Below are positions 8,305 through 17,084 of a stretch of DNA of 64,000 nt, one piece after another. The position numbers and the translations under genes were made by a program. The DNA is taken from contig NZ_PCOZ01000003.1 of NCBI RefSeq assembly GCF_002979555.1, forward strand, positions 186,001-250,000. Reading direction: 5' to 3'. How positions within the stretch are numbered: position 1 is the stretch's first letter; every line of letters starts with the position of its first letter. The stretch is from Pseudomonas sp. MYb60 (GTDB taxonomy: Bacteria > Pseudomonadota > Gammaproteobacteria > Pseudomonadales > Pseudomonadaceae). The notes below the pieces were generated by a model, which did no database searches, was not told the origin of the DNA, and worked only from the letters and a program-made list of their open reading frames with translations.

Positions 8305-9980
8305 TGGTCGCTCATGCTCCTGTCTCCGAGCGCGCGATCATCCTCGCGCCCTTGGGCCGCGACAGTACGTTGGCACTGATGATGCTCAACGAAGCCGGCT
8401 ACAACGGCGTGATCGCCCACGACCTGGGCACGCTCTGCGTTGCGCTGGACGAAGGCAGCGGCCTGCTGGTGATTGCGGCTGAAGCCTTGAACGGTGTGAA
8501 CCTGGAACCTTTGCTCGAACACTTGCATCAACAGCCCGCCTGGTCGGACCTGCCCATCGTACTGATGACCCACCACGGCGGCAGCGAACAGAACGGCTCT
8601 TCCCGCCTGAGCGGCCTGCTGGGCAACGTGACCTTCCTGGAGCGCCCGTTCCACCCTGTCACCTTGATCAGCCTGGTCAGCACTGCGCTGCGTGGTCGGC
8701 GTCGGCAGTACGAAGCACGCGATCGCTTGATCGACCTGAGTCAGAGTGAGCTGCGCCTGCAACGCACTCTGGAAACCCTCGAGCAACAGGTCGAGGAACG
8801 CACCGCACAACTGCGTCACAACGAAGAAGCCCTGCGCCAGTCACAAAAGATGGAAGCGGTCGGACAGCTGACGGGGGGTATCGCCCATGACTTCAACAAC
8901 ATGCTCACCGGTATCATCGGCAGCCTGGAGTTGCTGCGCAGGCGCGTAGCGCGGGGCAAACTGGATGATCTCGACAGCCTGATCGACCTGGGCGTCACCT
9001 CCGCCAACCGCGCGGCGGGCCTCACCCACCGCTTGCTGGCGTTTTCGCGCCGTCAATCCCTGGATTCCAAGCCTGTGGAGATCAACCAGTTGGTGACCTC
9101 CATGGGCGAACTGCTGCAGCGCAGTATCAACGAAAGCATCCGGCTGGACATGCGCCTGACCGAGCAGCTATGGACCGCCGAGGCCGACCCCAACCAACTG
9201 GAAAGCGCCCTGCTCAACCTGGTGCTCAATGCCCGGGATGCGATGCCGGGTGGCGGTAGCCTTATCGTTGAAACCACCAATCGCCATCTGGACAGCGTAT
9301 TCACCGCCGCCTACGGCACGCTGGAGCCTGGCGACTATGTGGAGCTGAGCGTCAGCGACACCGGCTGCGGCATTCCGGAAAGTGTCATGGGCCGGGTGTT
9401 CGACCCGTTCTTTACCACCAAACCCATCGGCCAGGGCACTGGCCTGGGCCTGTCGATGATCTATGGGTTCGCGCGCCAGTCCCACGGCCACGTGACCCTC
9501 CACAGCGAAGTGGGCAAAGGCACCACAGTGAGCCTGTTCCTGCCGCGTTTCATCGGTCAAATCACTGCGCCAGAGGTCGTGGATTCAGCCCTGCTGCCCT
9601 TTGCCAATGACGGCGAGACCGTACTCATCGTCGAAGATGACCCGGCGGTACGCGTGCTCGTCTGCGCGGTGCTCAAAGAGTTGGGCTACAGCTTTGTAGA
9701 GGCAGGCGACGCCATCAGCGCGATGCCGATCATCGAGTCAGGACAGCGCATTGACTTGTTGATCAGCGACGTAGGCCTGCCCGGCATGAACGGCCGTCAG
9801 TTGGCGGAAATCGGGCGCCAGGTTCGCCCGGGCCTCAAAGTGTTGTTCATCACCGGCTATGCGGAGCACGCCGCCGTGCGGGGTGGATTCCTCGACCCAG
9901 GCATGCAGTTGATCACCAAGCCGTTCACCTTTGATCTGCTGACCGCGAAAGTGAGGGAAATGATCACGCACGTCGATTGA
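8304..9980 (+). CDS. Hybrid sensor histidine kinase with degenerate N-terminal receiver
   Basis: 558 residues, GTG start overlapping the KaiC stop. Domain order: an N-terminal receiver-like fold (about 1-135) in which the usual acidic phospho-acceptor strand reads LLVIAAEAL, with no Asp; a coiled-coil linker (about 140-185); HisKA with GGIAHDFNNML, phospho-His at 195; HATPase_c with the N box LNARDAM, DTGCGIP and GTGLGLS; and a C-terminal receiver with phospho-acceptor Asp489 in LLISDVGLPG and the conserved Lys in TKPF. It is soluble, with no membrane helix. The pseudo-receiver may sense a protein or ligand; an interaction with the KaiC-like partner is inferred from the overlap alone. No DNA-binding output gene is adjacent. 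Confidence 0.93.
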   Translation: MVAHAPVSERAIILAPLGRDSTLALMMLNEAGYNGVIAHDLGTLCVALDEGSGLLVIAAEALNGVNLEPLLEHLHQQPAWSDLPIVLMTHHGGSEQNGSSRLSGLLGNVTFLERPFHPVTLISLVSTALRGRRRQYEARDRLIDLSQSELRLQRTLETLEQQVEERTAQLRHNEEALRQSQKMEAVGQLTGGIAHDFNNMLTGIIGSLELLRRRVARGKLDDLDSLIDLGVTSANRAAGLTHRLLAFSRRQSLDSKPVEINQLVTSMGELLQRSINESIRLDMRLTEQLWTAEADPNQLESALLNLVLNARDAMPGGGSLIVETTNRHLDSVFTAAYGTLEPGDYVELSVSDTGCGIPESVMGRVFDPFFTTKPIGQGTGLGLSMIYGFARQSHGHVTLHSEVGKGTTVSLFLPRFIGQITAPEVVDSALLPFANDGETVLIVEDDPAVRVLVCAVLKELGYSFVEAGDAISAMPIIESGQRIDLLISDVGLPGMNGRQLAEIGRQVRPGLKVLFITGYAEHAAVRGGFLDPGMQLITKPFTFDLLTAKVREMITHVD

Positions 9981-10086
9981 CTTCAAGGGGGTGAAACACT
10001 CTTTTACGGGTTGCGCGCACGAATAATGGAATGAATAAGTGCACCCGGGTCACAGAATGGTCTACTTGCTGAGTGAGACCTTTCCT

Positions 10087-13000
10087 ATGCCCGTGAGCCC
10101 AAATCCCCTGACATTCAGCACTGAGCCCGCTCGACAACAGGTTGTCAGCGTAGTCCTCGACACGTTGCCGCCGACTCCAGGCCCAGTTGCTCCCGACACT
10201 TCCCCTTCAGAGCAAGCAGGCGATGACAGTACGCTGGTATCGCTCTTTGCCGATGGACTGATCAAAAGTACACAGCCAGGTCAGTCGTCATTCGTGGGCG
10301 GACAGCGAATCGCATCTGTCCCACCGCAATCGTCCTATGGCAAGTGGCGAAATCACCTCAAAACCCTTTTGCAAAGCAATGATTTCAAACGCTGGGCGCT
10401 GGCAAACCGGATTGACGTGAGCAAATCAATCACGTTGTTTCCGCCACGAGGCTCCAAAGCCGGATTCATCGCCGCGTCGGTGTTGCCAAAGGTAACCGCC
10501 AACGAACGCGCCTTGACAGCGAATGGACAATCGACCGAATTTTTCGGGCCGTTCGTAGCCAACACTCACAACATACCCCCTTCATGGCCGCTGATCATGC
10601 ACGCAGCGAGCATACTTGCTAACGGCCAGACGTACGTTTTCTCTCCCGCTGAGGGTTCGGCAAGCGTCAATGAGGTCGCGGCCTTTTATGGCGAATCAAT
10701 CCCCGATGACCGCGAGGCGATCATTGAGCGGGTCAGGACACTGCGCCAGTCCAAGGCCTTTGCCGGCAGTCGGGAGACCGCGCCGTATGATGATCAGGCG
10801 CTGCAGCACCAGCACCATTTGAAGAACGAGTTGGCTGACCACCAGGTTTTTGTCGATCAGGTGATGACGCAGGTGATGCCGCAATTCATTCGCCTCTACC
10901 TGGCGAAATTGAACGAGGCCGGTTTGCTGGACAGTGCGGCCGAGAGTCGCGAGGTCCCAGAGGCACTCAAGCAACCGGTGCAAGCCCTGCTGTCGAACTG
11001 CCTGGAGGAAACCTCAATGACCACACAGGCGGGGGCGCGGGTCAGTCTCAAGCATTTCATGGAACATCAGGGCTGGTTGATGCCGTCCGATCACTGGGCG
11101 CTCGGCAATCTGACCCTGAGCCTCACCCGAGCAACGCCTGCCGCCGCCGTTTTCGGAAACCTGGGCGGTGCAATGTCGTGGTCGGCGCCGTTGAGCAACG
11201 ATGACCTGTTAAAGACCTATTACCACCCTGTCCAGACGTTGCCCGGCGTCGAGGATCACGGGCTGTTCAAGGTGGTCACACGCGGTGTTCACTTGGACCG
11301 ATCAGTCATCGCTCATCCAGAGAGGGCGCTGGAGCAGATGATCGACTCGCCCGCCGGGCAGGCCGTGGGCGAAGCGCTGCAACGTAAAATGGGTGCCCTG
11401 CACACCGCCAGCAGTGCCACTGAATGGTTGCTGGCTGCGCTGCAGGCCTCCCTGGATCAAGAAACACTGCTGGATGTCTCGCAAACACCCAAGCGCACAA
11501 GCGTCGCCGGGTATGACCTGGCCCAGCCCGCCAACGTCGGCCGCCATCCCTACGCCGTGGTCAAGGCGCTGGCCGATGAACTGTTGAGCAAGCAACGGGT
11601 CACCGCTGACTTGGCTCCCGTCGCAGCCCATCTGCTGCTCGCACGACGTGCACCGGCGTACCTGGTAAAAAATATTCCCGACACCGTGGTAGTGGGCAGT
11701 CATAGCTGGGTCAGTCTTGAAGTGGCAGTGAGTCGCCTTGAAGCGCGTTCGCCGGGTGCCGCCCGGCAGATGACGTATGCCCAGGTCATGGAGCAGGCAG
11801 ACCTGGCACCCGTGACCGCAGAGGACCGGGCCGTGGAGTACCAGGCGCAACACACCGCACTCAAGGACTGGGCCGTGGCCAATGGCGTGATCCCTTTGAA
11901 TGCCGATGACACCTACACCCCCACGCAGATGCAGGCCGTACGCACGGCTTTCAACCGGCAGATGCAGGAACTGACGGCTGCATCCGCTGTTTTTTCCACG
12001 GACATGCCCACACGCAGGGGGCTGGCCCTTGAAGAGTTGAAAAAAGCCTTTGGTGAAGGCATCGATTTCGAAAAGGAATGCCTGCAGTCCACTACACGAG
12101 CCCAGGACCGCAATGATGTAGGCCCGCATTCGGTAGTCGATATTTATTTGCGCAATGGCACCACTGAAGCGCTGGCCCGCGGATGGGTGTCCACCAGCGC
12201 GGATGTGCCGATTGAACGCCTCACCACCGCACGCCGCTCGCCAAATATGGGCCCAGTATTCAGTCGCGAGTTCGCTGCTTACTGCACCCGGATGAAGGCA
12301 GCCATTGCTACCCAGACGAAACACTTGATTGCCAGGCTGCCCCTCGAGGATCGCCAACGTATTGAGTTCGGTGCCCTTGTTGTAATGGAGCAAACCAACG
12401 TTTCACGGGACAATTTTGGGGGCGTCCAGGAACGTAGAGGGCCAAATGACCGTAGCCTGCTGCTCAAAACCACCGTGGGTGATGACGTGCTCACCTACGA
12501 ACTCAATTTGAAGGACAACACCCTAAAGCGTACTGACCTTGGCGACATTGCCCTTGGCGAGCATACCGACGGCGCCGGTCGGACCCTGCGCAGATACACG
12601 CAGGTGGCGTCGAGCCCGGCAGGCCGTAATCTGGTAAGCCAGGCCCGGAAAGCGGAGGACATACCCAATAGCTTTTCCAGTTCGTGCACGGCCCTGATTG
12701 CAGACTCAGCCGTCAAGGACGCCAATATTGATTCCTACGAAACCCAGGCGCGTGGCGCGACCGCTTTCGAAAGCCGCCAACCCTTCTACAAAAAGGGACG
12801 CGAGTTGCTCTTGAGCCTGGTCCCGCTCTATTCGGCGACGAAAAACTTCCAGGCGGGCAACGTTGCCGATGGTCTGACCGACCTGGCACTGGACGCACTG
12901 GGCCTGCTCGTCGTAGTGGGCGCTGCGGCAAAAGGCGGCAAGGTCGTGTCGACTGGCGCTCGAAGCCTGAGCACGCTGGGTCAGGCGAGCAGAGCCTTTG

Positions 13001-13944
13001 GACGAACAGCCCTGAGTGCCGTCAATCCCCTGGACGGGCTCGGTTCGTCAGTATTGCGTGGTGGACGCCAGGTAGGCATTTCAGTCGGGAATGTTCGCGG
13101 TATTGCCAATCAATATGACCTGATGCACGCCAGCCGAAACTACGGGGTGGCGGCCCAAGGGACTTACACCGTCGGCGAACACGCGGTTGAAACGTCAGCG
13201 ATCCTGCGCAATGGCAAATGGTATGGCTATAACCCAGCGTCCGGCTCGGCATACGGTAAAGCGCTGTCGGTGTTCAACGCGAAAAGCGTTGCCATGGGCG
13301 GCGAGATGCAAAACTTCAGGGTCATCAACAACGGCCTGGGCATGTCCGAAGACACAACCAAGCGCGGGCTGCGCCTGACATTGGACGCTCATGGTGCGAT
13401 GCCGCCTGGCCACAGCTCTGCCTTGATGCAGGTCAACGGCGACCACATCACCCCAGGGCAACTGCTCGAACAACTGAAAGCGGCCAATGTGGACATGACT
13501 AAGTACAGGGAAATCCGCCTGACGATGTGCCATTCAGGGAACGGCGCGGAGCACTCCTTCGCGGCTCAGTTATCCAAGCTCACCCAAAAACCCACCGAGG
13601 GTTTTGTCGGCATCATGCACACCAGCCCGGAACTCCAGGATGTCGCGGCGCGGATGTTTAAAAATGGTGGCGCGAAGCAGCGTGAGTTTATCGCAGAGAC
13701 TGTCAATGGCCGCCGCAAGACGATCGATAAGCTCAAGGAGACAGGTATCACCCCGGACAACCGACACATTCTCACGCCACATCCGGACTACAACCCCGTG
13801 AGGTTTACAGCTGAAGGCAAAATGATGTCATCCAAACCGCTGCGCAGCCCGCAGGTGGGTGACATACGCCAGTCTGCGCAGCCGGTATCAGGAGACGGCG
13901 CTCGTGCACCTATCGACTTATCGGAATATGACGACCTGACGTAG
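10087..13944 (+). CDS. Large toxin-like protein A with C-terminal C80-like (clan CD) cysteine protease signature
   Basis: About 1285 residues from the ATG at 10087; upstream in-frame starts exist at 10039 (GTG) and 10057 (ATG). It belongs with the large dermonecrotic-toxin-domain (DUF6543-type) proteins of pseudomonads, recognised by overall character and by its paralogue at 20845-24603. The shared core includes VAAHLLLARRAPAYLVKNIP (about 512), an amphipathic/hydrophobic region GLTDLALDALGLLVVVG (about 925) and a module GEHAVETSAILRNGKWYGYNP. The C-terminal region has strand-His-Gly LTLDAHG (His1102) and strand-Cys IRLTMCHSG (Cys1148), 46 residues apart, like the His/Cys pair of TcdA/TcdB/MARTX autoprocessing proteases (TcdB His653/Cys698). 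There is no signal peptide and no adjacent immunity-like gene, so a host-cell target is more likely than an interbacterial one. The protease role is inferred. Confidence 0.8.
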   Translation: MPVSPNPLTFSTEPARQQVVSVVLDTLPPTPGPVAPDTSPSEQAGDDSTLVSLFADGLIKSTQPGQSSFVGGQRIASVPPQSSYGKWRNHLKTLLQSNDFKRWALANRIDVSKSITLFPPRGSKAGFIAASVLPKVTANERALTANGQSTEFFGPFVANTHNIPPSWPLIMHAASILANGQTYVFSPAEGSASVNEVAAFYGESIPDDREAIIERVRTLRQSKAFAGSRETAPYDDQALQHQHHLKNELADHQVFVDQVMTQVMPQFIRLYLAKLNEAGLLDSAAESREVPEALKQPVQALLSNCLEETSMTTQAGARVSLKHFMEHQGWLMPSDHWALGNLTLSLTRATPAAAVFGNLGGAMSWSAPLSNDDLLKTYYHPVQTLPGVEDHGLFKVVTRGVHLDRSVIAHPERALEQMIDSPAGQAVGEALQRKMGALHTASSATEWLLAALQASLDQETLLDVSQTPKRTSVAGYDLAQPANVGRHPYAVVKALADELLSKQRVTADLAPVAAHLLLARRAPAYLVKNIPDTVVVGSHSWVSLEVAVSRLEARSPGAARQMTYAQVMEQADLAPVTAEDRAVEYQAQHTALKDWAVANGVIPLNADDTYTPTQMQAVRTAFNRQMQELTAASAVFSTDMPTRRGLALEELKKAFGEGIDFEKECLQSTTRAQDRNDVGPHSVVDIYLRNGTTEALARGWVSTSADVPIERLTTARRSPNMGPVFSREFAAYCTRMKAAIATQTKHLIARLPLEDRQRIEFGALVVMEQTNVSRDNFGGVQERRGPNDRSLLLKTTVGDDVLTYELNLKDNTLKRTDLGDIALGEHTDGAGRTLRRYTQVASSPAGRNLVSQARKAEDIPNSFSSSCTALIADSAVKDANIDSYETQARGATAFESRQPFYKKGRELLLSLVPLYSATKNFQAGNVADGLTDLALDALGLLVVVGAAAKGGKVVSTGARSLSTLGQASRAFGRTALSAVNPLDGLGSSVLRGGRQVGISVGNVRGIANQYDLMHASRNYGVAAQGTYTVGEHAVETSAILRNGKWYGYNPASGSAYGKALSVFNAKSVAMGGEMQNFRVINNGLGMSEDTTKRGLRLTLDAHGAMPPGHSSALMQVNGDHITPGQLLEQLKAANVDMTKYREIRLTMCHSGNGAEHSFAAQLSKLTQKPTEGFVGIMHTSPELQDVAARMFKNGGAKQREFIAETVNGRRKTIDKLKETGITPDNRHILTPHPDYNPVRFTAEGKMMSSKPLRSPQVGDIRQSAQPVSGDGARAPIDLSEYDDLT

Positions 13945-14008
13945 GGCTATCCCCTGGGGCTTGACCCTGAACCGACATTGGCGGCTCCTCGCAGAGGCGC
14001 CGCGCGTA

Positions 14009-14386
14009 TCAGGCCAACAAGCGCTGGATATGCTCTTGCAACGTATCCAGGTCGAACGGCTTGGCCAGGATCGGCGCGTTGCGCGTGATCGGGCTGTTGC
14101 AGTCGAGGATTTCCTGCGGATAACCACTGATGAAGATGACCTTGAGCTCCGGGCGCAGCTTGATTGCGGGCTCGGCGATCTGCACGCCGGAAATCCCGCC
14201 CGGCAGGCGATAGTCAGTGACCATCAGGTCCAGGTGCGGTTTGGTGGCGAGAATCTGGAACGCCTGCTCCCCATCGATCGCCTTCAGCACGCGATAGCCC
14301 AGGCCGGCCAGGTATTCACCCAGCACAAACATAATGGATTCGTCGTCCTCGACGATCAAAACGACATCTTGTGCATCTTCACTCAT
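14009..14386 (-). CDS. Single-domain response regulator
   Basis: A 125-residue CheY-like receiver with no output domain. The acidic pocket is VEDDES (about 12-17), the phospho-acceptor is Asp58 in LMVTDYRLPG, and the switch Ser/Thr and Lys are in FISGYP and LAKPFD. The start at 14386 has AAGG seven to ten bases upstream. It is the last gene of the minus-strand operon, 78 bases after the hybrid kinase gene, so it is a likely phosphorelay partner of the kinases upstream. Convergent with the toxin-like gene ending at 13944. Confidence 0.92.
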   Translation of the reverse strand: MSEDAQDVVLIVEDDESIMFVLGEYLAGLGYRVLKAIDGEQAFQILATKPHLDLMVTDYRLPGGISGVQIAEPAIKLRPELKVIFISGYPQEILDCNSPITRNAPILAKPFDLDTLQEHIQRLLA

Positions 14387-14464
14387 GGGAAGCCTTAATC
14401 CGGTCAATTGCTGCAATTACGACCATGGGGTCACGCAGAGGTTGCGTCGGGATGACGATTGAAT

Positions 14465-15658
14465 TCATGTCGCGATTCCGAGGGGCAGGCACACCCGAAA
14501 CAGGGCGCCCTCGCCTATCTGGCTTTCGACCTCGATGGTGCCACCATGGGCGGCAACGATCTGCTCGGAAATAAACAACCCCAGCCCCAACCCAGCGGCG
14601 ACCTGGCTGGCTGAAACGCGCTCGAATTGCTGGAAGATACGCTTCTGGTTTTCCTCGCTGATGCCAATGCCACGGTCACGCACTTCAATCCGTGCTTCGC
14701 CGTGTTCGGCATACACACGCACCTCTATCGGGCTCTTGGCGCCATAACGCAAGGCGTTGGTCAGCAGGTTCGTCACCACCTGCTCGATGCGGAATTCGTC
14801 CCAGTGGCCTTCTACAGGGCCTTCGCTGTGCAATTGCATGGAAGAGTCCGCTGCAGCCACCTGGGGCGAAAAATTCTCCACCAGATTGCTTACCAGTTGG
14901 GCCAGGTCAATGCGTGCCGGCCGAATCGACAGTTTGCCGGTGCGAATGCGCGACACATCGAGCATGTCCTCAATGAGACGGATCAGGCTCTGGATCTGCC
15001 GCTCGTCGCGGTCGACCATGGCGTGCATCTTGTCCAGGGTGAACGCGGCGGCGTTGTCGCGGGCCAGGTGCATCTTGCGCAATTGGGTTTCGAGGATCAG
15101 CCCGTTCAGGGGCGTGCGCACCTCATGCGCAACGATCGACATGAAATCGTCACGCATGCGCACGGCCTGCTCCAACTCGGCCTGGGTAGCCTGCAGGCGC
15201 GCCAGCAACAGCTCCTGCTCTCGGCGGCTGCGCTCCAGGGCTTCGACCTGCTGCTTGACCGCCTTGCTCTGGCGATAGAGGTCAACGAACACATTGACTT
15301 TGCTTTTGACCGCGTGGATATCCAAGGGCTTGTGCAGGAAGTCGACCGCACCGCTTTCATAGCCTTTGAAGGCGTAATTGAGTTCACGGCCGGCGGCGCT
15401 GACGAACACAATCGGGATGTTCTTGGTCTTTTCGGTACCGCGCATCAATTCGGCCAGCTCGAAACCGTTCATGCCGGGCATCTGCACGTCGAGAATCGCC
15501 ATGGCGAACTCGTGCTCCAGCAACAGTGACAAGGCTTCGTCAGCGCTCAATGCCTTGAACACCTGGCGGTCCTCGCGCTTGATCAGCGCTTCGAGCGCCA
15601 GCAGGTTTTCCGGCAGATCGTCGACGATCAGCAGTTTGGCCTGGACAGTACTTAACAT
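14465..15658 (-). CDS. Response regulator/histidine kinase fusion (REC-HisKA-HATPase)
   Basis: 397 residues. An N-terminal receiver (about 5-120, phospho-acceptor Asp57 in MAILDVQMPG, Lys in LHKPLD) is joined through a coiled coil (about 125-165) to HisKA with IVAHEVRTPL (His178) and HATPase_c with NLLTNALRYG, DRGIGI and GLGLGLFIS. The kinase is therefore controlled by its own receiver and is cytosolic. Its ATG overlaps the CheB stop by seven bases, so the two are translationally coupled. In such clusters the receiver is typically phosphorylated by the large upstream kinase; here that is inference from gene order. Confidence 0.93.
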   Translation of the reverse strand: MLSTVQAKLLIVDDLPENLLALEALIKREDRQVFKALSADEALSLLLEHEFAMAILDVQMPGMNGFELAELMRGTEKTKNIPIVFVSAAGRELNYAFKGYESGAVDFLHKPLDIHAVKSKVNVFVDLYRQSKAVKQQVEALERSRREQELLLARLQATQAELEQAVRMRDDFMSIVAHEVRTPLNGLILETQLRKMHLARDNAAAFTLDKMHAMVDRDERQIQSLIRLIEDMLDVSRIRTGKLSIRPARIDLAQLVSNLVENFSPQVAAADSSMQLHSEGPVEGHWDEFRIEQVVTNLLTNALRYGAKSPIEVRVYAEHGEARIEVRDRGIGISEENQKRIFQQFERVSASQVAAGLGLGLFISEQIVAAHGGTIEVESQIGEGALFRVCLPLGIAT

Positions 15659-16257
15659 GGGGAATATTCCAGGGAAGCCAGCAATGAGCCGATGCGGCTC
15701 AAGGTAAGAATGTAGTCGGGTGTGTGCAGGGCCAGCGCCGCCTGGGGCATGACCGCGACCCGTGCCTCAGCGGGATCCTGCACCACGGTGGTCCCGCCCA
15801 GCTGCTTGACCTGGGCCAGGCCTCGGGCGCCGTCGTGGTTGGCACCGGTGAGCAGAATGGCCATGAGGCCCTTGCCGTAGGTGTCGGCCGCGGATTCAAA
15901 CAGGAAATCAATCGCCGGCCGCGAGTGATGCACGCGGTCTTCCTGGCTCAGGGACAGGCTGCGATCATGTTCCACCGACAAGTGATAGCCAGGCCCCGCG
16001 AAGTACAGGGTGCCAGGGCGGATCACGTCCTTGTCGCGGGCTTCCACCACCGGCATCGCCACACGCCGGTCAAACACCTCGGCCAACTGGCTGCGACGCT
16101 CGTCCGGCAAATGCAGCACGGTGATGATCGGCAAGCCGAAATCCGCAGGCAGCTCGGCAAAAACGGTCAGCAACGCCTCTACGCCACCGGCGGATGCACC
16201 GATCACGATCGCTTCTATGCCCCGGATCGTTGCCGGGCTGCCAGCCGCTTGGTTCAT
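15652..16257 (-). CDS. CheB-type protein-glutamate methylesterase, stand-alone catalytic domain
   Basis: 201 residues, which is only the catalytic half of CheB: there is no N-terminal receiver. The catalytic triad is visible as Ser22 in VIGASAGG, His49 in VLHLPDERR and Asp142 in LLTGANHDGA. The start ATG at 16257 overlaps the CheR stop (ATGA). Normal CheB demethylates chemoreceptor glutamates under control of its receiver. Here the substrate is unlikely to be a chemoreceptor, because none is encoded nearby; the large hybrid kinase or its HAMP-less coiled coil could be the target. The longer in-frame 5' extension reads through cheR sequence and was rejected. Confidence 0.9.
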   Translation of the reverse strand: MNQAAGSPATIRGIEAIVIGASAGGVEALLTVFAELPADFGLPIITVLHLPDERRSQLAEVFDRRVAMPVVEARDKDVIRPGTLYFAGPGYHLSVEHDRSLSLSQEDRVHHSRPAIDFLFESAADTYGKGLMAILLTGANHDGARGLAQVKQLGGTTVVQDPAEARVAVMPQAALALHTPDYILTLSRIGSLLASLEYSPC

Positions 16258-17084
16258 AGTTTTCGGTAGATCCGTTCCTGTTTGACCAACGGTTCGAACT
16301 GCTTGCCGAACGCGGAGAAATCCAGGGTCTCCTTGCTGCCCAGCACCAGGAAGCCGCGGTGACACAACGACTCGTGGAACAATCCAAACGCGCGATCTTG
16401 CAATTTTTTATTGAAATAAATCAGTACGTTACGACACGAAATTAATTGAGTTTCTGAGAATACACTATCGGTCGCCAGGCTGTGATCGGCAAATGTGACA
16501 TTCTCGCGCAGCGACTTGTCGAAGATCGCGTAATCGTAAGCCGCCGTGTAGTAGTCGGCAAATGAACGTTGCCCACCGGCCTGCTGATAGTTGGCGGTGT
16601 AGGCGCGAACATTTTCCAATGAAAAGATGCCTTGCTTGGCTTTTTCCAAGGACGTCGGGTTGATATCGGTGGCGTAGATGATCGTGCGCTCCAGCAAGCC
16701 TTCCTCGCGCAGCAGGATCGCCATGGAGTACACCTCCTCCCCCGTGCTGCACCCGGCGATCCAGATCTTGATCGAGGGGTACGTCTTGAGCAGCGGCACC
16801 ACTTCCTGGCGGATCGCCAGGAAGTGCGACGGGTCGCGGAACATCTCGCTCACCGGAATCGTCAGGAACTGCAGCAATTGCATGAACGCCGCCGGGTCGT
16901 GCAGCACGCGCTCCTGCAACGCGGAGATGGTCGCACAGTCGAACTGACGCAGCGCATGGGCCACGCGCCGCTTGACCGACGCACCCGAGTAGTCACGAAA
17001 GTCATAGCTGTACTTGAGATAGATCGCCTCAATCAACAGGCGCAACTCAATGTCGCTGCTTTTGTCCAAAAAACTCTGTTCCAC
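16254..17084 (-). CDS. CheR-type SAM-dependent methyltransferase
   Basis: 276 residues, the usual CheR length. The N-terminal helical CheR domain (about 12-70, with YDFRDYSGASVKRRV) precedes the methyltransferase fold with IWIAGCSTGEEVYSMAI (SAM-binding GxxTGEE), YATDIN, and CRNVLIYF near 225. It would methylate glutamates of a receptor-like protein using S-adenosylmethionine. The GTG start at 17084 abuts the TAA of the hybrid kinase gene, so the genes are tightly coupled. No beta-subdomain change allowing pentapeptide tethering was evaluated. Confidence 0.94.
   Translation of the reverse strand: MEQSFLDKSSDIELRLLIEAIYLKYSYDFRDYSGASVKRRVAHALRQFDCATISALQERVLHDPAAFMQLLQFLTIPVSEMFRDPSHFLAIRQEVVPLLKTYPSIKIWIAGCSTGEEVYSMAILLREEGLLERTIIYATDINPTSLEKAKQGIFSLENVRAYTANYQQAGGQRSFADYYTAAYDYAIFDKSLRENVTFADHSLATDSVFSETQLISCRNVLIYFNKKLQDRAFGLFHESLCHRGFLVLGSKETLDFSAFGKQFEPLVKQERIYRKL

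Noticed and set aside
13945..14008. Hairpin GGCGGCTCCTCGCAGAGGCGCC between toxin A and the response regulator as terminator
   Set aside because: The stem is imperfect and there is no T-run on either strand.
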